This document shows, in pieces, positions 38,490 to 47,478 of a DNA stretch of 64,000 bases (position 1 is the stretch's first letter; each line of letters begins with the position of its first letter). The notes beneath the pieces were generated by a model. That model was given only the letters and a program-made list of their open reading frames with translations. It had not been told where the DNA came from and did no database searches. The stretch covers positions 1 through 64,000 of the IMG/VR virus record IMGVR_UViG_3300045941_000223. The stretch is one strand, 5' to 3'. The position numbers were made by a program, and so were the translations under genes. This DNA is from a virus.

Positions 38490-38867
38490 ATGGCCGTCAA
38501 CTATTCAACCACGCTCAAAGGCAACCGCATGCAGGCGGTGCTCGACGAGATCGACTCGCACGCGAGCCCCGCCATCCTGCAGATCCTGCAGAGCCCCAGC
38601 ACCGTGCTGGCGGTCATCACCTTGTCCGATCCGTCGTTCACCCGTTCTGGCTCGGTGCTCACCATGGCGGGCACACCACGATCCGACACATCGGCCGACG
38701 CCAGCGGCACCGCCAATCTTGCCAAGATCCTCAAGGGCGATGGGACCAGCGTGGTGGTTGACGGGCTCACGGTCGGCACTGCCGCGAGCGATATCATCCT
38801 GAACAGCACAACGATCACGGCGGGCCAAACCATTACCATCACGTCGGGAACGATCACTCACGCCTGA
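38490..38867 (+). CDS. Beta-rich virion-type protein
   Basis: 125 residues, Thr/Ser-rich. A short helical start (LKGNRMQAVLDEIDSHASPA) then strands (VLAVITLSDPSFTRSGSVLT, DGLTVGTAASDIILNSTTIT). Composition suits a fibre or decoration protein. GGAGG ribosome site. First gene of the module that separates the two gpN parts. Confidence 0.5.
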   Translation: MAVNYSTTLKGNRMQAVLDEIDSHASPAILQILQSPSTVLAVITLSDPSFTRSGSVLTMAGTPRSDTSADASGTANLAKILKGDGTSVVVDGLTVGTAASDIILNSTTITAGQTITITSGTITHA

Positions 38868-38883
38868 TCGAGGCCCCTGAGCC

Positions 38884-40881
38884 ATGGCTCACATCCTCGC
38901 GGATCGCGTCCGCGACACCACCACGACGAACGGCGTCGGTGCCGTCACGGTCAGCGGCACCGCGCCGATACGTCATCGCACGTTCAGTGCTGTGGCCACG
39001 GCTGATGGCGACACGTTCCCGTACGTGATCGTCCATCGGACTGCGAACGAGTGGGAAACTGGTCTCGCGACCCGCGTGTCGGCCAACGTCTACGCCCGCA
39101 CCATTATCTATGCGCCGAACCCCGGCACGCCGGTGGACTTTTCGTCGGGCGACAAGGACATGGCGCTGGTCTTCACTTCCAACCCGACGCACGCCAACAC
39201 CATCGAACTCGGCCACCCGACCGACACGACGCTTGCGCGAAGTGCCGCCGGTAGGGTGTCGGTCGAGGGCTTGGACTTGCTGATCGGCAGCGATATCGCT
39301 GGCAAGGCCGATCTGGCGTCACCGGTCTTCACCGGCGATCCGCGGGCCCCGACGCCTGCGACGGCCGACAACGACACGAGCGTTGCGACCACTGCATTTG
39401 TGAAGGCGCAGGGGTATCTCGTCTCCAGCGACATTACGGGGAAGGCCGATCTCGCCAGCCCGATATTCACTGGCGATCCGAAAGCGCCCACGCCGACGAC
39501 GGCGGACAACGACACGAGCATCGCGACCACCGCCTTCGTCAAGGCGCAAGGCTATTTGGTGTCGAGTGATCTGACGCCCTATGCGTTGGACACTGACTTG
39601 GCAAACTACCAGCCGCTCGATGCAGAGCTGACGGCGGTCGCCGGATTGTCATCGAACGGCCTGATGGCGAGGACGGGAGCCGGTACCGCTGCCGCGCGCT
39701 CGATCGCTGGACCGGCGGCAGGCATCACGGTCTCCAATGCGGATGGCGTCAGCGGCAACCCGACGCTGGCACTGGCCAACGATCTCGCGGCGTTGGAGGC
39801 GCTGGCGGGAACGAACACGATCTACTACCGGTCGGGAGCGGATGCGTGGAGCGCCGTGACCATCGGCGGCAACATGACGTTCGCGGGAGGCGTACTGAAC
39901 TCGACCGCCGGTGGCGGTGGAGCGCCAACGAATGCTCAGTATGTTGTGCTGGCGCTCGATGCGACGCTGACTGATGAGCGGTTGTTGGCGTTCGGCACCG
40001 GGATATCGCTGACGGACGGTGGAGCTGGTGCCAGCGCCACCATCAACCTCGATGCCGATCTGGTGTCGTGGGCGGGCATCACGCGCGCAGCCGGTTTCGA
40101 CACATTCGTGGCGACGCCGTCGTCCGCCAATCTTGCGGCTTTGGTCACCGGCGAGACCGGCACCGGAGCGCTGATGTTCGGCACGTCGCCGGTGATCACC
40201 ACCGACATTACGATCCCGAATACCGGGCTGCATCTATTCGACACGGATGCCTCGCATGACCTGATCGTCAAGCCGGGCTCGAATCTAACCGCTGATCGCA
40301 CGTTCACGGTTGTCACTGGCGATGTTGATCGCACGTTGACGCTCACCGGCAACGTCACTTCGAATCAGGATGTATCGACGACTGGCACTCCGACGTTCGC
40401 GTCGATCACGTTGTCAAACGGTCAGATTGTCTTTCCGGCATCACAGGTCGCGAGCGCGGGCGCGAACACGCTCGACGACTATGAAGAAGGGACATGGACG
40501 CCGACCGTCACGTTTGCGACCCAAGGCGATAGGAGCATCGCAAGCCCAGGAATCGTCGGCTGGTACGTCAAGGTCGGCGGAATGGTGATGGCCGGTGGTC
40601 AGGTGTCCGGCACAATGAATTACACAACGTCGGGTGGAAACATACGCCTGCAGACCTTCCCGTTCACGCCGAGCCAGACGGCGATCGGAACGATCTTGAA
40701 CGGCGGGATGACGATCACCGGCTACACGCACGTCCAACTGATGCTGCAGGGGAGCAACACATACGCAGAATTTTATGCAAGCGATCCGGCGAACAATAAG
40801 GCCATCACGCCGTGCTCAGTTACGAACTTGCCGAACGGCAGGGCCTTCGATTTCAGATGGACCATGACCTACAGGGTGTGA
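38884..40881 (+). CDS. Tail fibre-like protein
   Basis: 665 residues, almost all beta. Contains two near-identical units of about 42 residues (ADLASPVFTGDPRAPTPATA; repeated after residue 180), each ending NDTS(V/I)ATTAFVKAQG, the classic tail-fibre repeat. A long Thr/Gly-rich shaft and a C-terminal domain beginning LDDYEEGTWTPTVTF, common in phage fibres, follow. Probable adhesin. Confidence 0.75.
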   Translation: MAHILADRVRDTTTTNGVGAVTVSGTAPIRHRTFSAVATADGDTFPYVIVHRTANEWETGLATRVSANVYARTIIYAPNPGTPVDFSSGDKDMALVFTSNPTHANTIELGHPTDTTLARSAAGRVSVEGLDLLIGSDIAGKADLASPVFTGDPRAPTPATADNDTSVATTAFVKAQGYLVSSDITGKADLASPIFTGDPKAPTPTTADNDTSIATTAFVKAQGYLVSSDLTPYALDTDLANYQPLDAELTAVAGLSSNGLMARTGAGTAAARSIAGPAAGITVSNADGVSGNPTLALANDLAALEALAGTNTIYYRSGADAWSAVTIGGNMTFAGGVLNSTAGGGGAPTNAQYVVLALDATLTDERLLAFGTGISLTDGGAGASATINLDADLVSWAGITRAAGFDTFVATPSSANLAALVTGETGTGALMFGTSPVITTDITIPNTGLHLFDTDASHDLIVKPGSNLTADRTFTVVTGDVDRTLTLTGNVTSNQDVSTTGTPTFASITLSNGQIVFPASQVASAGANTLDDYEEGTWTPTVTFATQGDRSIASPGIVGWYVKVGGMVMAGGQVSGTMNYTTSGGNIRLQTFPFTPSQTAIGTILNGGMTITGYTHVQLMLQGSNTYAEFYASDPANNKAITPCSVTNLPNGRAFDFRWTMTYRV

Positions 40882-40884
40882 GCG

Positions 40885-41208
40885 ATGGAAAAGTTGACGC
40901 TGATCGGGCAGATCGAGTTGACGGCCAATGCCGTCCAAGTCCGGTTGCATCTGACGATTATGGATGGCGAGAACAAATTGAGCGAACAGTACCACCGGTT
41001 CGCTCTTGACAGCGAAGCAGACGTGCAGGGCACCTATGATTCGGTCAACGCGCATCTCCAATCAATGGGCTGGTCGCCAATGTCGGCGGCGCAGATGACT
41101 GAGATTTCTAACGTCTATACGAATTGGCAGGAGAGTTTGGTTGCGGCTGGTGTGGAAGCGCAGAGGGCGACGGCGCAGACAACGGTGAAGTCGAAGACGA
41201 AGCGTTAA
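40885..41208 (+). CDS. Fibre-accessory-like small protein
   Basis: 107 residues: a start with strands (LTLIGQIELTANAVQVRLHL), a DSEADVQGTYDSVNAHLQSM helix and a Lys-rich C-terminus. The next gene begins 11 bases after its stop. Position after a fibre suggests a fibre-linked or chaperone role; no motif recognised. Confidence 0.5.
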   Translation: MEKLTLIGQIELTANAVQVRLHLTIMDGENKLSEQYHRFALDSEADVQGTYDSVNAHLQSMGWSPMSAAQMTEISNVYTNWQESLVAAGVEAQRATAQTTVKSKTKR

Positions 41209-41219
41209 AAGAACGCTCG

Positions 41220-44200
41220 ATGTCAATCACCGATCTCGGTTCGCTCGGCGCGACCGGCAGCACCGGCAACAATCAGGCTTCGCTTGCGCTTACGACGACG
41301 CAGGCGTGCTCGGTCGGCGATCTCGTCGTCGTTGTCGTCGCGGTTGATAACCGACTCGGTACTACACCGGCTGACGACGACGAAGTGTCGGGTGTCGCCG
41401 ACAATGCGGTCGGTAGTGAGAACGTATGGTCGAAGGCGGTCGGCTGGAGCTACGGCGGCGCGAGCCCGGCGGTGCAGGGCGGCGCGGCGGTCGCGATCTG
41501 GTATTCGGTCCTCAAAACCGCGCTCCCGACCGGGCGGACGATCACCGCGAGCTTTACCAGCAGCGGCACGTCCGATGCGACCGGCCTGACGGCGCGACGG
41601 TTCGGGACTGGCGGCCCGATCGGGGTCGTTGCCACCAACACCGGCGTTGTCAGTGCTGGACAGCCCGGATCGCTCGACGCGACGACTCCGAACCTTGAAC
41701 ACCTTCGCGTCCGCGGTATTGCGGGCGAGGTCGGCAACAACACATCGCTGACGCCGACCACCAACTGGACAGCATGGGCAAATGGCAACAGCGCAACATC
41801 CGGCACGATCGCCGAGATGTGTGCCCGGGCGGAAAGCCGGATCGTCACCGGCACCAGCGGGGCGTCGAACCCGACTTGGGTCGCGTGCGACATTGCCAAC
41901 GCCTACGTCGCTTTCCAAGAGATCATCAGTGGCGACCTAGATGCAACCGATGACCAAGATGTTGCGTCCTTCGACGGTGAGGTCACGACGCCAGCGGTCG
42001 AGGGCGACCTTGCCGCGACCGACGATCCGGACACTGCTTCGTTCGCTGGCGAAAGCATCTTCAATGCCGTTCTCGGCGCAACCGATGATCCCGACACTGC
42101 CGAGTTCGATGGCGATGTCACCAGCCCCATTGTTCTCGCCGAGACCGCCGACGATCTCGGCATTGCAACCACGGCTATCGCGGTCGCAGCAATTGCCAGC
42201 GAGAGCGGCGGCGGGATTCTCGCGGCGCTGGCAGCGACCGATGCGCCGGACACTGCTTCGTTCGCAGGCGACGTTACGGCGGGTATCATCGATGGCACGC
42301 TGGCGGCGACTGACGCTCCCGATGTTGCCGCTCTCAATGGATCGGCTGCATGGAATGCAGTGCTGGCGGCCAGCGAAGCGCCGGACGTGGTCGCATTCTC
42401 TGGCCAGAGCGTTGCACAAGGAACGCTGGCGGCCACCGATGCTCCGGACGTTGCCGCCTTCTCCGGAACAGCAGTCAACAATGGCACACTGGCCGCGACC
42501 GAGCAGGCGGACACCGCAGCTCTTGCCGGATCGGTTTATTGGGCCGCAACACTGGCGGCAACTGAGCAGGCGCTGGACACCGCGGCCTTCTCAGGCGGCA
42601 TTGTGGCCACTGGTACGCTGGCGGCGAGCGACGTGCTCGATACCGCGGCGCTGTCCGCAAGCGTGTATTTCTCATGCTCGCTGGCCGTCACCGAGGCACC
42701 TGACACTGCCGCATTCGCCGGGAACGCTGAATGGCGGGCGGTACTGGCGGCGACTGAAGCGCTGGATGTTGCGGCTCTGGCCGGAAAGGTCGAGTGGATT
42801 GCAACACTGGCGGCCACCGAGACCGCGCTCGATACCGCCGCCTTTGTCGGTCAGAGCGTTGCGCAAGGAATACTGGCCGCTACTGAGCAGGTGCTGGATA
42901 CCGCGGCCTTTACCGGCCAGAGCGTCGCACAAGGAACGCTCGCCGCTACGGAACAGTACGACGTTGCCGCCTTCTCCGGAACAGCGGTTGCCACCGGCAC
43001 ACTGGCCGCAACCGAAGCCATCGATCAGGCGTCCTTCATCGGCGAGGGCGTGGCGCTTGAGAGCAGCGGCACCCTCGCTGCGGTCGAACAGGCAGACGGT
43101 GCGGCGCTTGCCGGGCAGATCGAGTGGCTGGCGACGCTGGTTGCATCCGATACGCCGGATGTTGCAGCTCTGGCCGGTTCCGTTGCATGGAACGCCACGC
43201 TGGCGGCGACCGAGGCGCTGGATGTTGCGGCTCTGGCTGGCACCGTCCACTGGACGGCGACCCTCGCGGCCACCGAGACCGCGCTCGATACCGCCGCGCT
43301 TGCTGGTTCTGTCTATTGGGGTCTGACGCTCGCCGCCAGCGAGGCGGCCGATACGCTCTTCATGACCGCCGACGTTGTCTCGCCCGGCGGCATACTGAAT
43401 GTAGTCGAGGCGGCGGACACCGCGGCGGGCACCGGCAGCGTCTACTGGCCGGGCCACCTGCAGGTCACAGAGGCACCGGACACTGCCGCATTCTCTGGAA
43501 CGATCGTCGCCACCGGCACCCTCGCCGCCACCGAGGCTGTGGACAGCGCAGCCTTCTCGGGCACGATCGTTGCGACCGGTGTGCTGGCGGCCACCGATGC
43601 TCCCGATGTCGTGGCGTTCACCAGCACGGCGGTTGCGACTGGTGCTCTCGCTGCCACCGACGCGCCGGACGTGGCGGCGTTCTCTGGAAAGGCGGTCGCC
43701 ACCGGCACATTGGCGGCCACCGACGCCCCCGACGTTGCCGCGTTTTCCGGCACGATCGTCGCTACCGGTACGCTGGCCGCAAGCGAGGCGATCGATACCG
43801 CTGCCTTCGTCGGCAATCTCGTCCCGATCTCGACCGGTGTGCTGGCGGCAACCGACGCGCCCGATCAGGCGGCCTTCAGCGGGTTGGCGCTCGATGTCCT
43901 CACCGGCACGCTGGCTGCGACCGAAGCTCGGGACGTTGCCGCGTTCTCCGAATCCCCGCCGCTGCCCGGCATCCTGCAGGCCAGCGAAGCGCCGGACGGC
44001 ATCTTCATCGTCGGTCACATCGATATCCTCGAACCGATCGAGTGGACGCACATGGTCAAGAGCCAAGCACAGGAAGCAGCCCGCATCGTGCAGCGGGCCT
44101 TGCGCGAGCTGCTGTGGGTTTCGCCCACCCGCGGGCGGCCGGGATCGGACCTTCGGACGCAATGCGGCGACGTGATCACCCACGCCGCGCTGCTGATCCA

Positions 44201-44720
44201 GAAGAACCTGATCGGCGAGCCGCTGGCCGAATGCTTCGATCTGGCGGTCACCGCTGGCATCACGCAAAAGAAGCTCGCGCACGTGCGCAAGACGGTGGTG
44301 GCCGACACGGCGGTCAGCGTCGGTGCAGTCACCGTGAAGCACCATCTGACGTGGATGATCATGGCGGCCGAGTGCCGGGTGATCGCCGACATGCGGTTCT
44401 TCAGCCGCGAGGACGCGGTCAAGCTGAAGGACGATATGAACGCCGCCTTCAACGAGGCCGAGATCATCGCCGCCGACCAGATGGACGAAGCGAGCTACAT
44501 GGCGCTGGTCAAGCTGCACGCGGCACTCACCTTCCACCTGATCGAGACCGCGCGGCCCTTGCCGCGAGTGGTGGCGTGGCGGTTCGGCAAGCCGATGTCC
44601 ACCCGCATCGTCGCTCAGCGGCTGTACTACGACGCCGCCCGCGCCGACGAGCTGCGGCGTGAGAACAAGGTCGTCCACCCCGCATTCATGCGCAACTACG
44701 GAAGAGGCTTGTCGCTGTAA
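41220..44720 (+). CDS. Giant repeat protein fused to gpN C-terminal domain
   Basis: 1166 residues. Residues 1-235: a beta-sandwich type start (SLGATGSTGNNQASLALTTT). Residues about 237-930: about 32 repeats of 21-22 residues, consensus TLAATEAPDVAAFSGTVATG. Residues about 938-1166: a helical domain ending LPRVVAWRFGKPMSTRIVAQ, LYYDAARADELRREN and HPAFMRN, which matches the C-terminal end of Mu gpN-type proteins. So the tail-tip domain is displayed on, or extended by, a long repeat arm. Length and repeats suggest an extended tail-tip fibre. Confidence 0.65.
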   Translation: MSITDLGSLGATGSTGNNQASLALTTTQACSVGDLVVVVVAVDNRLGTTPADDDEVSGVADNAVGSENVWSKAVGWSYGGASPAVQGGAAVAIWYSVLKTALPTGRTITASFTSSGTSDATGLTARRFGTGGPIGVVATNTGVVSAGQPGSLDATTPNLEHLRVRGIAGEVGNNTSLTPTTNWTAWANGNSATSGTIAEMCARAESRIVTGTSGASNPTWVACDIANAYVAFQEIISGDLDATDDQDVASFDGEVTTPAVEGDLAATDDPDTASFAGESIFNAVLGATDDPDTAEFDGDVTSPIVLAETADDLGIATTAIAVAAIASESGGGILAALAATDAPDTASFAGDVTAGIIDGTLAATDAPDVAALNGSAAWNAVLAASEAPDVVAFSGQSVAQGTLAATDAPDVAAFSGTAVNNGTLAATEQADTAALAGSVYWAATLAATEQALDTAAFSGGIVATGTLAASDVLDTAALSASVYFSCSLAVTEAPDTAAFAGNAEWRAVLAATEALDVAALAGKVEWIATLAATETALDTAAFVGQSVAQGILAATEQVLDTAAFTGQSVAQGTLAATEQYDVAAFSGTAVATGTLAATEAIDQASFIGEGVALESSGTLAAVEQADGAALAGQIEWLATLVASDTPDVAALAGSVAWNATLAATEALDVAALAGTVHWTATLAATETALDTAALAGSVYWGLTLAASEAADTLFMTADVVSPGGILNVVEAADTAAGTGSVYWPGHLQVTEAPDTAAFSGTIVATGTLAATEAVDSAAFSGTIVATGVLAATDAPDVVAFTSTAVATGALAATDAPDVAAFSGKAVATGTLAATDAPDVAAFSGTIVATGTLAASEAIDTAAFVGNLVPISTGVLAATDAPDQAAFSGLALDVLTGTLAATEARDVAAFSESPPLPGILQASEAPDGIFIVGHIDILEPIEWTHMVKSQAQEAARIVQRALRELLWVSPTRGRPGSDLRTQCGDVITHAALLIQKNLIGEPLAECFDLAVTAGITQKKLAHVRKTVVADTAVSVGAVTVKHHLTWMIMAAECRVIADMRFFSREDAVKLKDDMNAAFNEAEIIAADQMDEASYMALVKLHAALTFHLIETARPLPRVVAWRFGKPMSTRIVAQRLYYDAARADELRRENKVVHPAFMRNYGRGLSL
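41930..44020 (+). repeat. About 32 coding repeats of 63-66 bases
   Basis: Unit consensus L-A-A-T-(E/D)-A-P-D-(V/T)-A-A-F-S-G-x-x-x-A-x-G/A-T. Most units are 21 residues, some 22-24. Repeats diverge at DNA level but some neighbours (around 43600-43760) are nearly identical, which shows recent unit duplication. Not CRISPR: no constant spacers, one open frame throughout. Confidence 0.8.
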
Positions 44721-46111
44721 TGTCCGATTTCAGGCTCGATCTCGACGAGGTCGTCGTCACCGGCGACGATCCGTCGCGTCTGCAGGACGAAGGCACGCCC
44801 GGCAACCCGCGGCAGCAAACGTCGTCGTCCATACCCAACAGCAGCGGCAGAGCAGAAGGCATTGGCGGCCAGCAGGATTGGCCGAGCCGCGATGAAGTGG
44901 CGGTGCTCGAAGTCAACAATGTCAGGTATGAAAATTGGACTTCGGTGTGGGTGCAGCACCGCATGATGGAATGGTGGCCGCTTTTCCGGTTCACGTGCGC
45001 TGAATATTCGCCGGTGCCACCAGCGTGGCCGCAACTGCAATTCAAGCCGGGCGACACCTGCAAGATTTGGCTCGGCGGCTACTTGGCGTTGGCAGGCCGC
45101 ATCCTTGTCCGGCAGACGGCCTACGACGCCGACAATCATCAGGTGCTGCTGATCGGAGTAGGTCACCAGTGGTGTGGCTCGCGTGCTTCGATCATTCACA
45201 AGGATGGCAATTTCGACAACAAGGATTTCATGACGATCGCGAACGAAGTATTCGCCCCGTTCGGCAGCAAGTTCATTCCGAGAGGCCAGCCGGATATGGA
45301 GCCATACGAGGAAGCGCAAGCGGGCCGGGGCGAAGTGACCGCTGACTTCATTGAACGGCTCGCTCGCTTCCGCGATGTGATCCTAGGTGTCGATCCAAAC
45401 GACCCCGCCGGTAAAAACTACGTGGCGTTCTGGCCGCATATCCAGAAGAGCGACATTGGGTTGATCGAGGGCGAGAACATTCTGCGCTGCCAGTGCACCA
45501 TCAAGATCAACGATATGTTCAATCCGTACTACGCCGAAGGCGGGAGCAACGGTAACGACGAGAAGAACGGCAGGAAGGCGTCCGAGATGGGAGCCCGCGC
45601 CGATGGCGTGCTGCCATGCTATTCGCCCCTGCTCATTCCGGCCGAGATGCCGGTAGCGAACGATGGCCAGCTCCAGAAGCGCGTCAACCAAGAGCGGGAT
45701 CTTCGCGACTACGCGATCTTCGAAGCCAACGTGACCGTCGCCGGATGGCTGCGCAATCGCGCCACCGGACTGTGGAAGGCCGGTGACTACGTCTACGTCT
45801 GGTCGCCGATGGCGATGATCGACCAGCTCATGGGCATCAAGACCGTCACGTTCTCGCAGGACACCAACGCCGGTACGACCACCACGCTGGAGCTGGTGCA
45901 GCCGGGCCTTCTGAACAATCAGATTGCCGCCGACCCCGGCAAGACCGGAGTGCGAAAGCCCGGCACTTCGACCGGCACCACCAACGATCCAGCGCCGCCG
46001 ACGCCGATCGAGCCGGTCCCGGCACCGAACCAGCCCGATCCAAACCAGCCGCTGCCCGGCGAGAGCATACCGGGCACGCCCGGCATCGGCGGTATGGGCG
46101 GCGCTCCATAA
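44720..46111 (+). CDS. Baseplate hub protein (Mu gpP-like)
   Basis: 463 residues. A T4-gp27-like hub on which the tube and spike sit. Recognised by the start with VNNVRYENWTSVWVQHRM, QFKPGDTCKIWLGGYLALAG and a middle SRASIIHKDGNF. A long central helix-and-strand part and a Pro-rich C-terminal tail (about 415-463) follow. Order gpN-C, gpP, gp45, gp46, gp47, gp48 is the Mu order. Confidence 0.75.
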   Translation: MSDFRLDLDEVVVTGDDPSRLQDEGTPGNPRQQTSSSIPNSSGRAEGIGGQQDWPSRDEVAVLEVNNVRYENWTSVWVQHRMMEWWPLFRFTCAEYSPVPPAWPQLQFKPGDTCKIWLGGYLALAGRILVRQTAYDADNHQVLLIGVGHQWCGSRASIIHKDGNFDNKDFMTIANEVFAPFGSKFIPRGQPDMEPYEEAQAGRGEVTADFIERLARFRDVILGVDPNDPAGKNYVAFWPHIQKSDIGLIEGENILRCQCTIKINDMFNPYYAEGGSNGNDEKNGRKASEMGARADGVLPCYSPLLIPAEMPVANDGQLQKRVNQERDLRDYAIFEANVTVAGWLRNRATGLWKAGDYVYVWSPMAMIDQLMGIKTVTFSQDTNAGTTTTLELVQPGLLNNQIAADPGKTGVRKPGTSTGTTNDPAPPTPIEPVPAPNQPDPNQPLPGESIPGTPGIGGMGGAP

Positions 46112-46127
46112 ACCCAACGGAGGCAGC

Positions 46128-46976
46128 ATGTTTCGACAGACCCCATTGACCAGCGGTTTCTACGCCTACAACGGCGGCGGCGCGCGGTGCCTGATCGACA
46201 CCGCCGACGATGGCCATTTCATGCAGGAGTCGAAAAGCACATTCATGCGCGGCGAGCAGCGATCGAAGATCGAGTCGCCGCAGAACTACGGCTTCACGTC
46301 GGTGGTCGCCAAGGCCACCAAGGACAAGCAGGGCCGGATCACCGGCAGCGCCGAAGGCTTCGTCTCGTTTATGGGCAGCAGTCGGTCGTTCCCGGTGATC
46401 ACCGTGATGGACGATCGGCGGCATCGCCTGCGCGATCTCAAGGAAGGCGACGTGGCGCTCTTCCGCGGCAAGGACGATCAGAACCAGATTCACCTGAACG
46501 AGGACGGCGGCTTCTGGTCGAACCGCAACGACCGCAAGACCCGCATCCAGATGGTCAAGAAAAAAGAGAAACAGGAACAGGGCGGCCCACAAAGCCAGCC
46601 AACCGTGAGCGCGCTTGCCAATGGTGGCGGTGGCGGCGGCAGCGGTGGTGGCGGCAGCAGCAGCGGTGGCCAGAGCGAGAGCGAGGACTTCCAGCAGGAA
46701 AAGCTCGAAGGCCAGCAGGCGCAGTACAAGGAAGAATCGAAGACCTACCTCGAACTCGACGGCGACAACAACATTCTGGCCAAGCGCGGCGAGGGGCACC
46801 AGAAGACCGAGGACAACAAGATCCAAGGCTACTGGAAGGACGAGACCCACTCCTATCAGGTCACCGACAGGCACATCCACATTCGCTTCAAGCAATTCCG
46901 GGTGTGGATCGACGAGACCGGCATCTGGAGCACGATCCCGATCCAAGTGAAGCAAGACCCGATGGACCATGCCTGA
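46128..46976 (+). CDS. Baseplate assembly protein V / spike (Mu gp45-like)
   Basis: 282 residues. Central spike protein that pierces the outer membrane in the Mu family. Contains MRGEQRSKIESPQNYGFTSV near the start and DVALFRGKDDQNQIHLNEDG, a Gly/Ser/Gln-rich linker (about 160-190) and a C-terminal part with HIHIRFKQFRVWIDETG. AGGCAGC before the ATG. The low-complexity linker is longer than I would expect. Confidence 0.7.
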   Translation: MFRQTPLTSGFYAYNGGGARCLIDTADDGHFMQESKSTFMRGEQRSKIESPQNYGFTSVVAKATKDKQGRITGSAEGFVSFMGSSRSFPVITVMDDRRHRLRDLKEGDVALFRGKDDQNQIHLNEDGGFWSNRNDRKTRIQMVKKKEKQEQGGPQSQPTVSALANGGGGGGSGGGGSSSGGQSESEDFQQEKLEGQQAQYKEESKTYLELDGDNNILAKRGEGHQKTEDNKIQGYWKDETHSYQVTDRHIHIRFKQFRVWIDETGIWSTIPIQVKQDPMDHA

Positions 46977-47472
46977 CATTCGGTTCGTTCAGTCGGGAAC
47001 CTTCCCGACCGTCACCGCGGTCAGCGTCGATTGGCTGCTGCTCGGCGACGGCTCACTCGACGAGACCGAGGCGCTGGCCACCGCGGTGATCGTGGCGCTC
47101 GGCACCGACCGGCTGGCCGAGCCCGGCGAACGCCTGCCAGATCCGGACTCGGTCGATCGGCGCGGCTGGTGGGGCGACCTCGACGCCGAGCAGATATGGG
47201 ACGGCTGGCCGATCGGCTCGCGGCTGTGGCTGCTCATGCGCGAGAAGATCACCGGGGCGGAAGCCTACCAAGGCGCGACCATCACCCGGGTCGAGCACTA
47301 CATCCGCGAAGCGCTGCAGCCGTTCATCGATCGCCGCGTCGCCTCGCAGTTGGAAGTGCGCGTCACGCGCGTCAATCAGGAACGCATCGACGCACTGATC
47401 CGGATGTACCGCGGTCCGGATATCGAGATCGAGCTGCGCTATCAGATCCTGTGGGAAGACATAATGGAATGA
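46969..47472 (+). CDS. Baseplate protein gp46-like
   Basis: 167 residues: LATAVIVALGTDRLAEPGER, WWGDLDAEQIWDGWPIGSRL and YIREALQPFIDRRVASQLEV are typical of Mu gp46 (gpW/gp25-related) baseplate wedge proteins. Overlaps the spike gene by eight bases. Confidence 0.8.
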   Translation: MPDIRFVQSGTFPTVTAVSVDWLLLGDGSLDETEALATAVIVALGTDRLAEPGERLPDPDSVDRRGWWGDLDAEQIWDGWPIGSRLWLLMREKITGAEAYQGATITRVEHYIREALQPFIDRRVASQLEVRVTRVNQERIDALIRMYRGPDIEIELRYQILWEDIME

Positions 47473-47478
47473 TCGGCC

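Noticed and set aside
41930-44020. CRISPR-like array
   Set aside because: The periodicity is 63-66 bases in one continuous reading frame, there is no constant spacer size or identical direct repeat, and protein similarity is stronger than DNA similarity.
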